Assembly: GCF_005877905.1 (NCBI RefSeq)
Contig: NZ_SWDV01000001.1
Coordinates: forward strand, 1-64,000
Direction: 5' to 3'
Origin: Pseudomonas nicosulfuronedens
GTDB taxonomy: Bacteria; Pseudomonadota; Gammaproteobacteria; Pseudomonadales; Pseudomonadaceae
DNA: 64,000 nt
The first letter of the stretch is position 1; each line of letters opens with the position of its first letter. The notes below the pieces were generated by a model. That model saw only the letters and a program-made list of their open reading frames with translations. It searched no databases and was not told the DNA's origin. The position numbers and the translations under genes are program-made. This document shows, in pieces, positions 17,645 through 27,638 of this stretch.

Positions 17645-18799
17645 GTGCCCAACAACTCAGCTTTCCAACTTCCCCCGCTGTCCGCGTACGTACATATCCC
17701 CTGGTGCGTGCGCAAATGCCCCTATTGCGACTTCAACTCCCACGCTGCCGGCCCGGAGCTGCCCGAGGACGCCTATGTCGAGGCGCTGCTGGCGGACCTG
17801 GCGGCAGATCGCGACTACGTGCACGACCGCAAGCTGACCTCGATCTTCTTCGGCGGCGGCACGCCCAGCCTGTTCTCAGCCAACGCTCTGGGCCGCATCC
17901 TGGAGGGCCTGGAGCGGCAGGTCGGATTCGAGAGCGACATCGAGATCACCCTCGAAGCCAACCCGGGAACCTTCGAGCAGGCGAAGTTCGCCGACTACCG
18001 AAAGCTGGGCATCAACCGGCTGTCCATCGGCATCCAGAGCTTCCAGGCCGAGAAGCTCAAGGCGCTGGGACGCATCCATGACGGCGACGAAGCCGTGCGC
18101 GCCGCCGAAATGGCCCGCCGCGCCGGTTTCGACAATTTCAACCTGGACCTGATGCACGGCCTGCCCGAACAGAGCGTCGCCGATGCGCTGAGTGATCTGC
18201 GCCAGGCTATAGCTCTCGCGCCGACGCACCTGTCCTGGTACCAGCTGACCATGGAGCCGAACACGGTGTTCTGGAGCCAGCCGCCGGAACTGCCCGAGGA
18301 CGACCAGCTTTGGGAAATCCAGGAAGCCGGCCAGGCGCTGCTCGCCGAGGCGGGCTACGACCAGTATGAAACCTCGGCCTATGCCCGTGACGGCAAGCGC
18401 GCACGGCACAACCTGAACTATTGGACCTTCGGCGACTTCCTCGGCATCGGCGCCGGCGCCCACGCCAAGCTGAGCACCCCGCAAGGCCGCATCCTGCGCA
18501 CTTGGAAGACTCGCTTGCCGAAGGACTACCTGAACCCGGAAAAACCCTTCCAGGCCGGCGAGCGCGACCTTGAAGCGGACGACCTGCCCTTCGAGTTCAT
18601 GATGAACGCCCTGCGCCTCACCGAAGGCGTGCCGGCAGCGACCTTCACCGAGCGTACCGGCCTGCCGCTGTCGGCCATCGAAGAAGCCTGCCGCCAGGCG
18701 CGCAAGGACGGCCTGTTGGTTGAGGACCCGCAACGACTGGCCCCCACCGAGCGCGGACAGCTGTTCCTCAACGACCTGCTGCAGCGCTTCCTGCCCTGA
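17645..18799 (+). CDS. hemW: HemW, radical SAM heme chaperone (HemN-like)
   Basis: A 384-residue radical SAM protein. The cluster motif is C21-VRK-C25-PY-C28 followed by DFNSH; coproporphyrinogen oxidase HemN has a further Cys two places on, which is Phe here, placing this protein in the HemW heme-chaperone group. FFGGGTPSLF, EANPGTF and the NRLSIGIQSF stretch are visible, with the HemN C-terminal domain after residue 300. The start is GTG at 17645, 27 bases after the preceding gene; many databases label it 'oxygen-independent coproporphyrinogen oxidase', probably wrongly. Confidence 0.9.
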   Translation: MPNNSAFQLPPLSAYVHIPWCVRKCPYCDFNSHAAGPELPEDAYVEALLADLAADRDYVHDRKLTSIFFGGGTPSLFSANALGRILEGLERQVGFESDIEITLEANPGTFEQAKFADYRKLGINRLSIGIQSFQAEKLKALGRIHDGDEAVRAAEMARRAGFDNFNLDLMHGLPEQSVADALSDLRQAIALAPTHLSWYQLTMEPNTVFWSQPPELPEDDQLWEIQEAGQALLAEAGYDQYETSAYARDGKRARHNLNYWTFGDFLGIGAGAHAKLSTPQGRILRTWKTRLPKDYLNPEKPFQAGERDLEADDLPFEFMMNALRLTEGVPAATFTERTGLPLSAIEEACRQARKDGLLVEDPQRLAPTERGQLFLNDLLQRFLP

Positions 18800-18883
18800 G
18801 CCCCTGACGCGATCAGCACCGGGCGACGGCATCCTCGCCCGGCGTGTACACTCCCCGGCGACTCTGAATCCCAAGGAGCCCCA

Positions 18884-19207
18884 ATGGACTTCGCGCTCGA
18901 CCTGATTGCCAACGTCTCCCGCTGGTGCCGTGGCCACCTGTCCGACATCGCCCTGGCGATCATGGCAACGGTGCTGGTGCTGTTCGGCCCGGCGATCAAC
19001 GCCTGGGTGCAGCAGCGCATCGGTAGCCTGAACTTCGTCTTCCGCACCTTGTTGTTCGTGCTGATCTGCGCCGTGGGCTACGGCCTGGCGATGGTCTTCG
19101 TCACCCCGTGGCTGGCCAAGGGCCTGGGTTACTTCAACAACTACACCCTGGCACCCGTCCTGCTGCTAGTGTTCTTCGTGATTGGCATGATCGCCGACCG
19201 CAGCTGA
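18884..19207 (+). CDS. DUF3392 family inner-membrane protein
   Basis: A 107-residue protein with three hydrophobic segments (about 20-40, 52-76 and 86-104), the first separated from the second by a polar NAWVQQRIGSLN stretch. It matches my recollection of DUF3392. AAGGAG lies just upstream of the ATG. No function is known. It is between hemW and another small gene, all on the plus strand, with gaps of 84 and 44 bases. Confidence 0.75.
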   Translation: MDFALDLIANVSRWCRGHLSDIALAIMATVLVLFGPAINAWVQQRIGSLNFVFRTLLFVLICAVGYGLAMVFVTPWLAKGLGYFNNYTLAPVLLLVFFVIGMIADRS

Positions 19208-19251
19208 CCTGCGGGCCTCCGGCGGTTGGCCACCCACCCGCCGGAGGACAC

Positions 19252-19506
19252 ATGAAGCCGATCAAGCATCTCTACCTGCACTTCTCCGATGGCCAGCGCC
19301 TGGCGCTGCGCTTCCCGCAGCAGAGCGACGACCCCGCCGAAGTAGCCCGCGGCATCCGCAAGCAGATGGAGTCGCCAGTCATCAGCATCGAGGTGGACGG
19401 CGACCTGCTGATCATTCCGCGCTCCAGCATCAAGTACCTGCAGATCAGCCCGGCGCCGATGCGCATGCCGGAAACCACGGTGCTGGGCGCGGAGTTGATC
19501 GAGTAA
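19252..19506 (+). CDS. Small conserved hypothetical protein (84 aa)
   Basis: An 84-residue soluble protein without a recognised domain. The sequence has alternating strands (HLYLHFSDGQRLALRF, VISIEVDGDLLIIP, SIKYLQISP), suggesting a small beta-barrel-like fold. A good GGAGGA ribosome-binding site precedes the ATG by 4 bases. No signal peptide. It is the last plus-strand gene before a REPIN-like element and the convergent DUF1329 gene. Confidence 0.7.
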   Translation: MKPIKHLYLHFSDGQRLALRFPQQSDDPAEVARGIRKQMESPVISIEVDGDLLIIPRSSIKYLQISPAPMRMPETTVLGAELIE

Positions 19507-19548
19507 CACAGCGCCTGGAACGGAACATCGCCGAGGGCACAATTTTTT

Positions 19549-19626
19549 GTAGGAGCGAGCTTGCTCGCGAACCGGCCCAGCACCGGCACTGCCGGACGGC
19601 ACGTTCGCGAGCAAGCTCGCTCCTAC
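19549..19626. repeat. REP-type inverted pair (REPIN-like), copy 3
   Basis: Same arms as at 3678, with a longer centre; lies between convergent genes and directly before the DUF1329 gene's terminator. Confidence 0.9.
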
Positions 19627-19654
19627 AGGCTCCGCCCACACAGATCGCGCAGGT

Positions 19655-19681
19655 AAACGAAGGCCGCCTCGCGGCGGCCTC
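19655..19681 (-). terminator. Terminator of the DUF1329 gene
   Basis: Read on the minus strand: AGGCCGCC-GCGA-GGCGGCCT followed by TCGTTT, about 10 bases after the stop. The T-run is short. Confidence 0.7.
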
Positions 19682-19689
19682 TGCTGGAC

Positions 19690-21036
19690 TCAGTTGCCCT
19701 CGCGGCGCAACGCCTGCGGGGTGAAGTCGCGCGGCCCCAGCGGGACCTTGAAGTCGTACATCGGCTCGTTGTTGTCCAGGCCGTCGACGAAGTAGCGCTT
19801 GCCTTCGAAGTCGTACAGCGCTTCCAGGGTGCTGAGCACCATGGGTACGTCGTAGTAGTTGATCGGGTGCACTTCCTGGGCGCGGATCAGCTTGCCGTCG
19901 GCGTTGTAGATGTCCGAGGCGAGGATCTGCCAGCTGTCCTCATCCAGGTAGAAGCGGCGCTTGGCGAACGGATGGCCCATGCCCTTGCGCAGGGTCGCCT
20001 CGACCACCCAGACGCGGTGCGGCTCGTAGCGCAGCAGCTCGGGGTTGAGGGTCTTGGTCCTGAGGATGTCGGCGTAGGGAATACCCTTCTGGTGCACCGC
20101 GTAGCTGTTATACGGCACGAGCATTTCGCGCTTGCCCAGCAGTTGCCACTCGTAGTGGTCCGGCGCACCGTTGTAGACGTCCACGGTGTCGGCGGTGGCC
20201 AGACCGTTGGTATCAGGCTGCAGGGTGTCATAGGCCAGGCTCGGCAGGCGACGCACGCGGCGCTCGCCGCTGTTGAAGCGCCAGGCCTTGCGGATCGACA
20301 GTACCTGGTCGATGGTCTCCTGCACCACCAGCGCAGAGCCGGCGAGCTTGGCCGGGGCGACGATGTTGTACTTGTAGTAGAACAGCGTGTTGTTCAGGTC
20401 CTGCGGGGTCATGCCCTCGCGACCGTAGTTGAAGTACACGTAGCGATCGAGCTTGAGCAGGTTGTAACTGCCGCTGGCGAGCACGGCGGCCTGGTTGGTC
20501 ACCATGTGAATCTGCTCGCCACGGTAACGCATGATGTGGTTCCAGATGGCTTCCAGGCCGGTCTTCGGCATCGGGAACGGCACGCCGGCGGCGGCGCCCT
20601 GTACGCCGTTGCCGTCGGCGATCAGCTCGGCATTCTCGGCGTTGAAGCGAGTGGCGTCATAGATGCGCTGGGGCAAGGACGCGCTGCGGCGGCTGGGGAA
20701 GACGCGCAGGTAGTAGTCCGGGTTTTCCTGCAGCAGCGCCTGGGTGCCGGGGGTGAGCAGCGCCTGGTACTGCGCCAGGTTCTTGCTGTCGATCTTGTAC
20801 TGAACGGCATCGGCGGCGTACGGATCGAGGTGGTGGGTGCCGGGCTGGTAGCCCGCCGGGGCGCTGGTGATGCCTCCCGTCCACGCGGGAATGGTGCCAC
20901 TGGCGTTGCCGGCCATTTCCGCCCCCATCGGCGTCAGGTCGCGGCCCAGTCGAGCAGCCTCGGTGGCATCGACTTTCGCCTGCGCCGGCAGGGCCCACGC
21001 CCCCGCCATCAGCAGTACAGCAAGTTTCTTCAACAC
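19690..21036 (-). CDS. DUF1329 exported protein
   Basis: A 448-residue secreted protein with signal peptide MLKKLAVLLMAGAWALPAQA. It matches DUF1329, a family related in fold to the lipoprotein carriers LolA/LolB and often found with RND-type exporters and DUF1302 porins. Typical stretches are ARLGRDLTPMGAEMAGN, GTIPAWTGGI near the N-terminus and the VWVVEATLRKGMGHPFAKR / RRFYLDEDSW region. The start is GTG at 21036 with AAGGAG 6 bases upstream. No DUF1302 partner is adjacent, so the usual export context is missing here. A role in lipid handling at the outer membrane is an inference only. Confidence 0.85.
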   Translation of the reverse strand: MLKKLAVLLMAGAWALPAQAKVDATEAARLGRDLTPMGAEMAGNASGTIPAWTGGITSAPAGYQPGTHHLDPYAADAVQYKIDSKNLAQYQALLTPGTQALLQENPDYYLRVFPSRRSASLPQRIYDATRFNAENAELIADGNGVQGAAAGVPFPMPKTGLEAIWNHIMRYRGEQIHMVTNQAAVLASGSYNLLKLDRYVYFNYGREGMTPQDLNNTLFYYKYNIVAPAKLAGSALVVQETIDQVLSIRKAWRFNSGERRVRRLPSLAYDTLQPDTNGLATADTVDVYNGAPDHYEWQLLGKREMLVPYNSYAVHQKGIPYADILRTKTLNPELLRYEPHRVWVVEATLRKGMGHPFAKRRFYLDEDSWQILASDIYNADGKLIRAQEVHPINYYDVPMVLSTLEALYDFEGKRYFVDGLDNNEPMYDFKVPLGPRDFTPQALRREGN

Positions 21037-21171
21037 AGCAGACTCCTTTGCGACGGACTCCTGTCCATCACTCTTATTTTCGTCCGCGGCGGATGCCGCT
21101 TTTTATTCAGGAGGTGAGGGTGGCCTTGGCGGCCTGCCGGGTGGTCCCGGTCTGTAGGGTGTTGGTGCGTG

Positions 21172-21195
21172 AAAAAGGCCTGCTGTGCAGGCCTT
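21172..21195 (-). terminator. Terminator of trmB
   Basis: Read on the minus strand: AGGCCTGC-ACA-GCAGGCCT followed by TTTTC, 11 bases after the trmB stop. Confidence 0.88.
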
Positions 21196-21205
21196 CTCCG
21201 ATACC

Positions 21206-21934
21206 TCAGTCGACGCGCTCGAACTTCAGGTCCCAGACGCCATGCCCGAGCCGCTCCCCGCGACGTTCGAACTTGGTGACCGGACGCTCTTCCGGGCGCG
21301 GCACATAGGTATTGTCCGCCGAAAGGTTGCGATAGCCGGGTGCGGCATTCATCACTTCCAGCATGTGCTCGGCGTATTGCTCCCAGTCGGTGGCCATGTG
21401 CAGCACGCCACCGACCTTCAGTTTCTGCCGCACCAGCTCGGCCCAGGCCGGCTGCACGATGCGACGCTTGTGGTGACGCGACTTGTGCCACGGGTCCGGG
21501 AAGAACAGCAGCAGGCGATCCAGGCTGGCGTCGGCCACGCAGTCGCGCAGCACTTCGATGGCGTCGCAGCTGTAGACGCGAATGTTGGTGAGGTTCTGGG
21601 TCAGCATGCCGTTGAGCAGTGCGCCAACACCCGGACGGTGCACTTCCACACCGATGAAGTCCTGTTCCGGCGCAGCGGCGGCCATCTCCAGGGTGGCGTG
21701 CCCCATGCCGAAGCCGATCTCGAAGGTACGCGGCGCCTGGCGCCCGAATACCTGGTCGAAGTCCCGCGCGCCGTCGGCCAGTTCCAGGCCGTACTTCGGC
21801 CAGCCCTGATCGAGGCCGCGCTGCTGGCCTTCGGTCATGCGTCCGGCGCGCATCACGAAGCTCTTGATGGCACGCATCGGCCGGTTGTCGGCGTCGGGCT
21901 GGTTCGCGGGCTGATTCTCGGGAATGTCACTCAT
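21206..21934 (-). CDS. trmB: tRNA (guanine-N7-)-methyltransferase TrmB
   Basis: A 242-residue SAM enzyme methylating G46 of tRNA. SAM motif I is [29 protein letters not shown] (about residues 160-174) is the family signature containing the catalytic Asp and the tRNA-binding basic run. ATG at 21934. It is downstream of thiG on the same strand but separated by about 80 bases that include a GC-rich hairpin. Confidence 0.95.
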   Translation of the reverse strand: MSDIPENQPANQPDADNRPMRAIKSFVMRAGRMTEGQQRGLDQGWPKYGLELADGARDFDQVFGRQAPRTFEIGFGMGHATLEMAAAAPEQDFIGVEVHRPGVGALLNGMLTQNLTNIRVYSCDAIEVLRDCVADASLDRLLLFFPDPWHKSRHHKRRIVQPAWAELVRQKLKVGGVLHMATDWEQYAEHMLEVMNAAPGYRNLSADNTYVPRPEERPVTKFERRGERLGHGVWDLKFERVD

Positions 21935-21962
21935 GACTCGGACCTTGCGGGTAAATGCACAC

Positions 21963-21994
21963 GCGGGCCGGCTGCCTTCGGCAAACCGGCCCGC
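21963..21994 (-). terminator. GC-rich hairpin between thiG and trmB
   Basis: CGGGCCGG / CCGGCCCG arms around a 16-base loop, shortly after the thiG stop. No proper T-run follows, so it may only attenuate, or merely stabilise the mRNA end. Confidence 0.4.
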
Positions 21995-22012
21995 GCGTCG
22001 GGATGGAAATAC

Positions 22013-22819
22013 TTAGTTGATCAGACCGGTCATCGGCGACGACGCGCTGGCGTACAGCTTGCGCGGCATACGGCCGGCCAGGTAAGCCAGGCGGCCGGCG
22101 ACGATGGCGTGCTTCATGGCCTCGGCCATCATCACCGGGTTCTGCGCGTGGGCGATGGCGGTATTCATCAGCACGGCCTCGCAGCCCAGCTCCATGGCGA
22201 TGGTGGCATCGGAGGCAGTGCCCACGCCAGCGTCCACCAGCACCGGAACGGTGGCTTCTTCGAGGATGATGCGCAGGTTGTACGGGTTGCAGATGCCTAG
22301 GCCCGAGCCGATCAGGCCGGCCAGCGGCATCACCGCGATGCAGCCGATCTCGGCCAGCTGGCGCGCGATGATCGGGTCGTCGCTGGTGTACACCATGACG
22401 TCGAAGCCGTCCTTGACCAGCACTTCGGCGGCCTTGAGGGTTTCGACGACGTTGGGGAAAAGGGTCTTCTGGTCGGCCAGGACTTCCAGCTTGACCAGGT
22501 TGTGTCCATCCAGCAGCTCACGGGCCAGACGGCAGGTACGCACGGCCTCGACGGCGTCGTAGCAGCCGGCGGTGTTCGGCAGGATGGTGTAGCGATCCGG
22601 CGGGATCACGTCCAGCAGGTTGGGCTCGCCCGGGTTCTGACCGATGTTGGTACGGCGCACGGCGACAGTGACGATCTCGGCACCCGAGGCTTCGATGGCG
22701 ACGCGGGTCTCTTCGAGGTCCTTGTACTTGCCGGTGCCGACCAGCAGGCGCGAATTGTAGGTACGGCCAGCCAGGGTAAAGGGCTTGTCGACCGGCAGGT
22801 TGGAGTTGGTTTGGCTCAT
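22013..22819 (-). CDS. thiG: Thiazole synthase ThiG
   Basis: A 268-residue TIM-barrel enzyme forming the thiazole phosphate of thiamine from deoxyxylulose phosphate, dehydroglycine and ThiS thiocarboxylate. NTAGC, the lysine in [22 protein letters not shown] and [11 protein letters not shown] are diagnostic. AGGAGTG precedes the ATG. It follows thiS by about 55 bases in the same direction, giving the common thiS-thiG pair. No TPP riboswitch was recognised upstream. Confidence 0.97.
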   Translation of the reverse strand: MSQTNSNLPVDKPFTLAGRTYNSRLLVGTGKYKDLEETRVAIEASGAEIVTVAVRRTNIGQNPGEPNLLDVIPPDRYTILPNTAGCYDAVEAVRTCRLARELLDGHNLVKLEVLADQKTLFPNVVETLKAAEVLVKDGFDVMVYTSDDPIIARQLAEIGCIAVMPLAGLIGSGLGICNPYNLRIILEEATVPVLVDAGVGTASDATIAMELGCEAVLMNTAIAHAQNPVMMAEAMKHAIVAGRLAYLAGRMPRKLYASASSPMTGLIN

Positions 22820-22873
22820 CGGATCACTCCTGAAGGAAAGGCGGGCGGGGCCTGAAAGTCTGGGAGGCGGCTG

Positions 22874-23074
22874 CTAGCCGCCACCGATGGCATGCACCAC
22901 TTCCACCTGGTCGCCTTCGCTCAGGGCGGTGGCGGCGTGCTGGCTGCGCGGCACGATGTCCTGGTTGAGCTCGACCGCGACACGCTTGCCGGTGAGGTCG
23001 AGACGCTCGAGCAGGTTGGCGACGCTGTGGCCGTCGGGCAGCTCGAAGGGTTCGCCGTTCAACTGAATACGCAT
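22874..23074 (-). CDS. thiS: Sulfur carrier protein ThiS
   Basis: A 66-residue ubiquitin-fold protein ending in AIGGG, whose C-terminal Gly-Gly is adenylated and thiocarboxylated to feed sulfur to ThiG. MRIQLNGEPFELPDG and VAVELNQDIVPR are typical. The start at 23074 gives the usual length; an upstream in-frame start would add a non-homologous 26 residues. Confidence 0.94.
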   Translation of the reverse strand: MRIQLNGEPFELPDGHSVANLLERLDLTGKRVAVELNQDIVPRSQHAATALSEGDQVEVVHAIGGG

Positions 23075-23174
23075 GGGCGGGACGGTCGTTGCTGGAGGGG
23101 GTCGCATTCTAGCCCGATCACGCCCGATGACCAAGTTACCGGAGCGTCGCACTCGGGCTTTTCTGACGTCCGGG

Positions 23175-23543
23175 TCAACCCAGGCGGAAGGCCGCGGCCA
23201 GCAGCAGCGCCCAACCGATCAGGAAGAACAGGCCGCCGATCGGGGTAATGATGCCCACGCCCAGTCCAGCCAGGGTCAGCAGGTAGAGGCTGCCGGAAAA
23301 CAGCAGGATGCCGACAGTGAAGGCCCAGCCGGCAAGGCTGACCAGGGTGCCGCCGACATGCGCCGAGAGCAGCGCCACACCGAACAACGCCAGGGCATGC
23401 AGCATCTGGTAGTGCACGCCGGTCTGGAACACCGCCAGGTACTCGGGTGTGAGCTTGCTTTTCAGGCCATGGGCGGCGAAGGCGCCGAGGGCGACCCCGG
23501 TGAAACCGAAGAAGGCGGCGAGCATCAGGAAAGTACGCAGCAT
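23175..23543 (-). CDS. DUF423 inner-membrane protein
   Basis: A 122-residue protein with four hydrophobic helices. The pattern GFTGVALGAFAAHGLK at the first helix end and FQTGVHYQMLHALAL, followed by FSGSLYLLTL and TPIGGLFFLIGW, is the DUF423 family. Function unknown. It is divergent from mtgA, with only 65 bases between starts, so their promoters overlap. Confidence 0.9.
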   Translation of the reverse strand: MLRTFLMLAAFFGFTGVALGAFAAHGLKSKLTPEYLAVFQTGVHYQMLHALALFGVALLSAHVGGTLVSLAGWAFTVGILLFSGSLYLLTLAGLGVGIITPIGGLFFLIGWALLLAAAFRLG

Positions 23544-23608
23544 GGGACAGCTCCAGACAGGTGAGTGCCGCTATAATGGCCCGCTCATCCGCCCAGTCAA
23601 AGCCTCGA

Positions 23609-24298
23609 ATGCCCAAGCTGCTCCGTCGCCTGCTGAAGATCACGCTCTGGTTCGTCGCCATCAGCGTCGGGCTGGTCATCGTCCTGCGCTGGGTACCGCC
23701 GCCGGGAACCATGGTGATGGTCGAGCGCAAGGTCGAGTCCTGGTTCAACGGGCAGCCCATCGACCTGCAGCGCAGCTGGCGCCCCTGGGACGAGCTGCCT
23801 GACAGCCTCAAGCTCGCGGTGATCGCCAGCGAGGACCAGAAGTTCGCCGAGCACCACGGCTTCGACCTGCCGGCGATCCAGAAGGCGTTCACTCACAACG
23901 AACAAGGCGGCAAGGTTCGTGGCGGCAGCACCATCAGCCAGCAGGTGGCGAAGAACGTCTTCCTCTGGACCGGCCGCAGTTGGGTACGCAAGGGCTTCGA
24001 GGCCTGGTTCACCCTGCTGATCGAGACTTTCTGGTCCAAGCAGCGGATTCTCGAGGTCTACCTCAACAGCGTGGAATGGGATGCCGGCGTATTCGGCGCC
24101 CAGGCCGCTGCCCAGCACCACTTCGGCGTCGACGCCAAGCGCCTGTCGCAACAGCAGTCCAGCCTGCTGGCCGCCGTGCTACCCAACCCGCGCAAGTGGA
24201 GTGCCGGCAAGCCCGGTCCTTACGTGCGCCAGCGCGCCTCGTGGATTCGCCAGCAGATGTGGCAGCTGGGCGGCAGCGACTTTCTCGAACGCCTTTAA
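23609..24298 (+). CDS. mtgA: Monofunctional peptidoglycan glycosyltransferase MtgA
   Basis: A glycosyltransferase family 51 enzyme polymerising lipid II in the periplasm. One N-terminal membrane anchor (about residues 8-28) precedes the GT51 domain: catalytic Glu in IASEDQKFAEHHGFD, then GGSTISQQVAKNVFLW and the EVYLNSVEW motif. I chose the ATG at 23609 (229 residues) because a TATAAT hexamer at 23572-23577 would otherwise lie within the gene; in-frame starts at 23561 and 23576 are alternatives. Its stop overlaps the stop of the convergent 24295-24909 gene. Confidence 0.93.
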   Translation: MPKLLRRLLKITLWFVAISVGLVIVLRWVPPPGTMVMVERKVESWFNGQPIDLQRSWRPWDELPDSLKLAVIASEDQKFAEHHGFDLPAIQKAFTHNEQGGKVRGGSTISQQVAKNVFLWTGRSWVRKGFEAWFTLLIETFWSKQRILEVYLNSVEWDAGVFGAQAAAQHHFGVDAKRLSQQQSSLLAAVLPNPRKWSAGKPGPYVRQRASWIRQQMWQLGGSDFLERL

Positions 24299-24909
24299 GG
24301 CGTCTCGCTGACCTTGAGGGTATTGCGCGGCACCACCCGCACCCATTGCAGGGTGCCATCGCGGTGCAGCAGGGTCATGCCCTTCTCCGGATAGACCCAG
24401 GCCTCGCCGCCATCCACTTGCAGGCGCAGGCGCGGGTCGCCCAGGCTCACCGCCAGGCGACCGACCGCCAGGTCTTCCTGCGGCGCCAGCGCCAGCTCGG
24501 AGACCGGCTTGTTCCCCAGTTGGCCCATCAGCTCGGCGCTTAGCGGCTGGTCCCTGCTGGTCGGCTGCATGCCGGTGGCCTTGGCCAGGCTGGCATGCTC
24601 GGCGTCGCTCAGGGCCAATTCCGCCTCGACGTGCCAAGGCCCCTCTTCCGTCACCAGCCTGCCGCGGTAATGCAGTTGCGGGCCGTCCTGGCTGGCGGTC
24701 AGCCACAGCTCGCCGGCCTGCTGATTCTGCAGATCATTCAGAGTGAGCTTGTCGTCGGCCAGCGGCTCGAAGACCTTTTCCTTCCAGTCGTTGAACCACT
24801 GCGGCGGCTTGGGCGGCGCCGAAGTACGAGCAACCCAGGTGCCCAGGCCGAAGGCCAGCAGGGCGATGACCAGGAAGAACATCCCGTGGACGGGACGCAG
24901 GCGCGGCAT
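24295..24909 (-). CDS. Hypothetical membrane-anchored protein
   Basis: A 204-residue protein with a single N-terminal membrane anchor (about 8-27, MFFLVIALLAFGLGTWVA) and a soluble, probably periplasmic, domain of beta strands and helices with no family I recognise. GGAGAG precedes the ATG at 24909. The TAA stop overlaps that of mtgA by two bases, so the two convergent transcripts share no terminator. It lies downstream of rpoH but behind the rpoH terminator. Confidence 0.7.
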   Translation of the reverse strand: MPRLRPVHGMFFLVIALLAFGLGTWVARTSAPPKPPQWFNDWKEKVFEPLADDKLTLNDLQNQQAGELWLTASQDGPQLHYRGRLVTEEGPWHVEAELALSDAEHASLAKATGMQPTSRDQPLSAELMGQLGNKPVSELALAPQEDLAVGRLAVSLGDPRLRLQVDGGEAWVYPEKGMTLLHRDGTLQWVRVVPRNTLKVSETP

Positions 24910-24938
24910 GGGACTCTCCAGACGCTGAATGCGGGCAG

Positions 24939-24963
24939 AAAAAAACCGCACCAGGGTGCGGTT
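24939..24963 (-). terminator. Terminator of rpoH
   Basis: Read on the minus strand: AACCGCACC-CT-GGTGCGGTT followed by eight T. It lies 29 bases after the rpoH stop. Confidence 0.92.
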
Positions 24964-24991
24964 CGCGACTCGCAGGGCGCGTCGAAGCCGG

Positions 24992-25846
<855 letters not shown>

Positions 25847-25875
25847 GCGAATCCTCCGATTCACGAAACTCGCGC

Positions 25876-25929
25876 AGTGTAGCACTGCGAAATCTGACTG
25901 CAAGCGGGTGTAAAAGTTCCTTTACACCC
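25876..25929 (-). promoter_or_regulatory. rpoH upstream region: candidate promoter and 9-bp inverted repeat
   Basis: Between ftsX and rpoH, read on the minus strand: a perfect inverted repeat GGGTGTAAA-GGAACT-TTTACACCC (plus-strand 25906-25929), then TTGCAG, 16 bases, TACACT as a weak sigma-70-like promoter (plus-strand 25876-25903). The repeat abuts the -35 and is not followed by a T-run, so an operator or regulatory structure is more likely than a terminator. Confidence 0.5.
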
Positions 25930-25956
25930 ACTTAACCCCAGTAAATTCAGGGGGTT

Positions 25957-26967
25957 TCAGCGCGGCGCCAGCTCACGCAGGTGGCGCGCCACGGCCAGCC
26001 AGGCGCCGATCCAGCCCAGCAGCACGGCGCCCACAGTGAGCGACAGGCCGTCGTCTACCGGTACGCCCGCCAGGCCGAAATCACTGCCGTACAGCCCGGC
26101 CAGGTTGACCACGGAGCTGTTCAGCCAGTCCAGGCCGAAGGCCAGCAGGGCCCAGGACAGGATGCCCGCACCCAGGCCATAGAGCGCGCCCATATAGAGG
26201 AAGGGGCGGCGCACGTAACCGTCCGTCCCGCCAACCAGCTTGATGACTTCGATTTCGTTACGGCGGTTTTCGATGTGCAGGCGGATGGTATTGCCGATCA
26301 CCAGCAGCAGAGTCAGCACCAGCAGGAGCGTCAGGCCGAAGACGAAGCGGTCACCCAGCTTGAGGATTGCCGACAGCCGCTCGACCCAGACCAGGTCCAG
26401 CTGCGCCTGTTGTACACCCGGCAGTTCCGCCAGCCGTTGACGCAAGGCATCCAGCTGGGCTTTGTCGATCTGCTTGGGCGTCACCGAAATCACCGCCGGC
26501 AGCGGGTTGTCAGGCAGTTCCTTCAACGCTTCGCCGAGGCCGGACTGCTCCTGCAGTTCTTTCAGCGCGTCGTCGCGACTGATCAGCTGCGCCTCGATCA
26601 CATCGGGCATTTTCTCGATCTGTTCGCGCAGGTCCTGGCCCTGGGCCTCGCTGGCCTTCAGGTCAAGGAACAGGGAAATCTGGGCGGCGCGCTGCCAGGA
26701 GCCGCCAAGGCGCTCCACATTGTTCAGCAGCAGCGACAGGCCCATGGGCAGGCTCAGGGTGATGCCCATCACTAGGCAGGTGAAGAAGCTGCCGAATGGG
26801 TGGCTGACCAGGCGGTGCAGGCTGTCCATCAGGCTGGCGCGGTGGTTTTCCGCGTAGGCCGAGAGGGAGGCGCTGTGATCCTGGTGTTCGTTGTCGTCCG
26901 GGCGCTCGCGCGTATTGCGCGTGGGGGTGCCTTCTTCGTCGCCGCGGGGCAGGTCATTGGCGCTCAT
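25957..26967 (-). CDS. ftsX: Cell division protein FtsX
   Basis: A 336-residue inner-membrane subunit of the FtsEX complex, which activates periplasmic amidases at the septum. A polar N-terminal tail of about 50 residues precedes the first membrane segment (about 60-82); the periplasmic domain follows (about 83-210), then three more hydrophobic segments, with [31 protein letters not shown] in the cytoplasmic loop, of which EIEVIKLVG is the family signature. The start codon overlaps the ftsE stop by one base. Confidence 0.96.
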   Translation of the reverse strand: MSANDLPRGDEEGTPTRNTRERPDDNEHQDHSASLSAYAENHRASLMDSLHRLVSHPFGSFFTCLVMGITLSLPMGLSLLLNNVERLGGSWQRAAQISLFLDLKASEAQGQDLREQIEKMPDVIEAQLISRDDALKELQEQSGLGEALKELPDNPLPAVISVTPKQIDKAQLDALRQRLAELPGVQQAQLDLVWVERLSAILKLGDRFVFGLTLLLVLTLLLVIGNTIRLHIENRRNEIEVIKLVGGTDGYVRRPFLYMGALYGLGAGILSWALLAFGLDWLNSSVVNLAGLYGSDFGLAGVPVDDGLSLTVGAVLLGWIGAWLAVARHLRELAPR

Positions 26968-27638
26968 CAGGCGTTCTCCTCACGATCGGCGATGATCCGC
27001 CCGCGCTGCAGGGTGATCATCCGGTGGCGCATGCGTGCGATCAGCGCCAGGTCGTGGCTGGCGATCAGCACGGTGGTGCCCAGACGGTTGATGTCTTCGA
27101 ACACGGACATGATTTCCGAGGCCAGGCGCGGGTCGAGGTTACCGGTGGGCTCGTCGGCGAGCAGCAGGGCCGGACGGTGTACCACCGCACGAGCGATGCC
27201 GACGCGTTGCTGCTGGCCGGTGGAAAGGTCGGACGGACGGTCCTCGGCCTTCTCCTTGAGGTTCACCCGATCCAGGGCCGCTTCGACGCGATAGGCGATG
27301 TCCGCCTTGGGCAGGCCGAGGATCTGCATCGGCAGGGCGACGTTGTCGAATACGCTGCGGTCGTCGAGCAACTGGTGGTTCTGGAACACCACGCCGATCT
27401 GCCGCCGCAGGAAGGGAATCTGCGCGGTGGAGATGCGCGAGACGTCCTGCCCGCCGAGCAGCAGCTTGCCGGAGGTGGGCCGCTCCATCGCCAGGATCAG
27501 GCGCAGCAGGGTGCTCTTGCCCGCGCCGGAGTGGCCGGTGACGAACATGATCTCGCCGCGCGGCACGCGGAACGAAATCTCGTGCAGGCCGACATGGCCG
27601 TTGGGATAGCGTTTGCCAACCTGCTCGAAACGGATCAT
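26967..27638 (-). CDS. ftsE: Cell division ATP-binding protein FtsE
   Basis: A 223-residue ABC ATPase. Walker [11 protein letters not shown]-loop in VVFQNHQLL, signature [14 protein letters not shown] and Walker [13 protein letters not shown] are all present. It forms the cytosolic half of FtsEX. It lies between ftsY and ftsX with overlapping stops and starts on both sides, so the three are one operon. Confidence 0.97.
   Translation of the reverse strand: MIRFEQVGKRYPNGHVGLHEISFRVPRGEIMFVTGHSGAGKSTLLRLILAMERPTSGKLLLGGQDVSRISTAQIPFLRRQIGVVFQNHQLLDDRSVFDNVALPMQILGLPKADIAYRVEAALDRVNLKEKAEDRPSDLSTGQQQRVGIARAVVHRPALLLADEPTGNLDPRLASEIMSVFEDINRLGTTVLIASHDLALIARMRHRMITLQRGRIIADREENA

Noticed and set aside
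22820-23174. Possible TPP riboswitch before thiS/thiG
   Set aside because: Only about 100 bases separate thiS from the DUF423 gene, and I could not find the conserved THI-box sequence.
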